The notes under the pieces: generated by a model
The model's input: only the letters and a program-made list of their open reading frames with translations
The model's database searches: none
Told to the model about the DNA's origin: nothing
Assembly: GCA_027858145.1 (NCBI GenBank)
Contig: JAQIDF010000498.1
Coordinates: forward strand, 1 to 15,174
Source of the DNA: Prolixibacteraceae bacterium
GTDB taxonomy: Bacteria > Bacteroidota > Bacteroidia > Bacteroidales > Prolixibacteraceae
DNA length: 15,174 bases
Direction of reading: 5' to 3'
Shown here: piece after piece, positions 15,027 through 15,174 of the stretch
Layout of the letters: the number at the start of each line of letters is the position of its first letter
Numbering within the stretch: position 1 is the first letter of the stretch
Made by a program: the position numbers and the translations under genes

Positions 15027-15174
15027 AAAAAGGGTGCTCGCAAAAACCATGATGGACCGGATTATAATGAATGTAAACAACAACTTTCATTAGATAATCA
15101 ATATTGTCGATATGTTTTCGTTTAAATCGGCGTTCGAATAAGGTTCCATGTACTCCTTGATGCAAATTAAAGTA

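Larger units (their letters stand above)
14544..15174 (-). pseudogene. RAYT-like Y1 transposase gene split by a GIY-YIG unit (5' end outside window)
   Basis: The minus strand from the window edge to 15028 reads GVHGTLFERRFKRKHIDNID, then KVVVYIHYNPVHHGFCEHPF, the late part of a REP-associated tyrosine transposase. From 14711 the same protein resumes: EYPWSSYLTCTSEKTTKLKR, then DEVLKWFGDKKNFEER and a stop at 14544-14546. The join HPF-EYPWSSY falls in the family's conserved 'hP-x-YPWSSY' region, so little or no coding sequence was lost. In between lies a 315-nt GIY-YIG unit (14712-15026) plus one T (15027). Read straight through, the transposase stops four codons after Phe. The catalytic HUH region would lie beyond the window. 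The gene is inactivated and sits upstream of cas6. Confidence 0.88.

Noticed and set aside
14997..15083. N-terminal extension of the GIY-YIG protein (possible membrane anchor, MLFTFIII...)
   Set aside because: This stretch is antisense-frame transposase DNA plus the inverted repeat. The GIY-YIG domain begins properly at the ATG at 14996.

Overview
The window looks like a chromosomal stretch of a Bacteroidota (Bacteroidales/Marinilabiliales-type) bacterium. It is AT-rich, most genes lack clear Shine-Dalgarno sites, promoter-like sites follow the TAnnTTTG pattern, and the intergenic palindromes (CCCTGACAGGG, GGGCTTTCAGCCC) and RAYT/IS200-like transposase debris are of the kind seen in that phylum. 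The genus is not determined. All convincing genes lie on the minus strand.

Layout. Positions 1-2010 hold a CRISPR array: 31 repeats (the first cut by the window edge) and 30 spacers. In crRNA orientation (minus strand) the repeat ends in ATTGAAAT, the usual type I-B 5' handle, so the leader is the AT-rich 2011-2231, next to cas2. The spacer nearest the leader is 53 nt; all others are 34-38 nt. Reading right to left, the cas locus is cas6, cas5, [REP/IS200 debris], cas3, cas8 (by position), cas7, [three non-cas genes], cas4, cas1, cas2, leader, array. This is a complete type I-B-like system: Cas6 processes crRNA, Cas5/7/8 form Cascade, Cas3 is an HD nuclease-helicase, and Cas4/1/2 acquire spacers.

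The effector genes cas3-cas8-cas7 are packed 10-19 nt apart and cas4/cas1 overlap by 4 nt. Two intrusions break the locus. One is a three-gene island (165, 423 and 370 aa; one with a pRiA4b ORF-3-like domain, one cysteine-rich) between cas7 and cas4, with gaps of 118-265 nt. The other is a decayed IS200-like transposase with a cluster of small hairpins between cas5 and cas3. Two copies of an unusual element built of GATTGA units on one side and TCAATC units on the other flank the cas4-cas1 pair.

At the right end, upstream of cas6, a RAYT-like (Y1/HUH) transposase gene is interrupted by a 315-nt unit. That unit consists almost only of a GIY-YIG endonuclease gene bounded by a perfect 14-bp inverted repeat. 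Removing 316 nt restores the transposase reading frame, so this looks like a minimal endonuclease element caught in its target. It and the three-gene island are the most novel items here.
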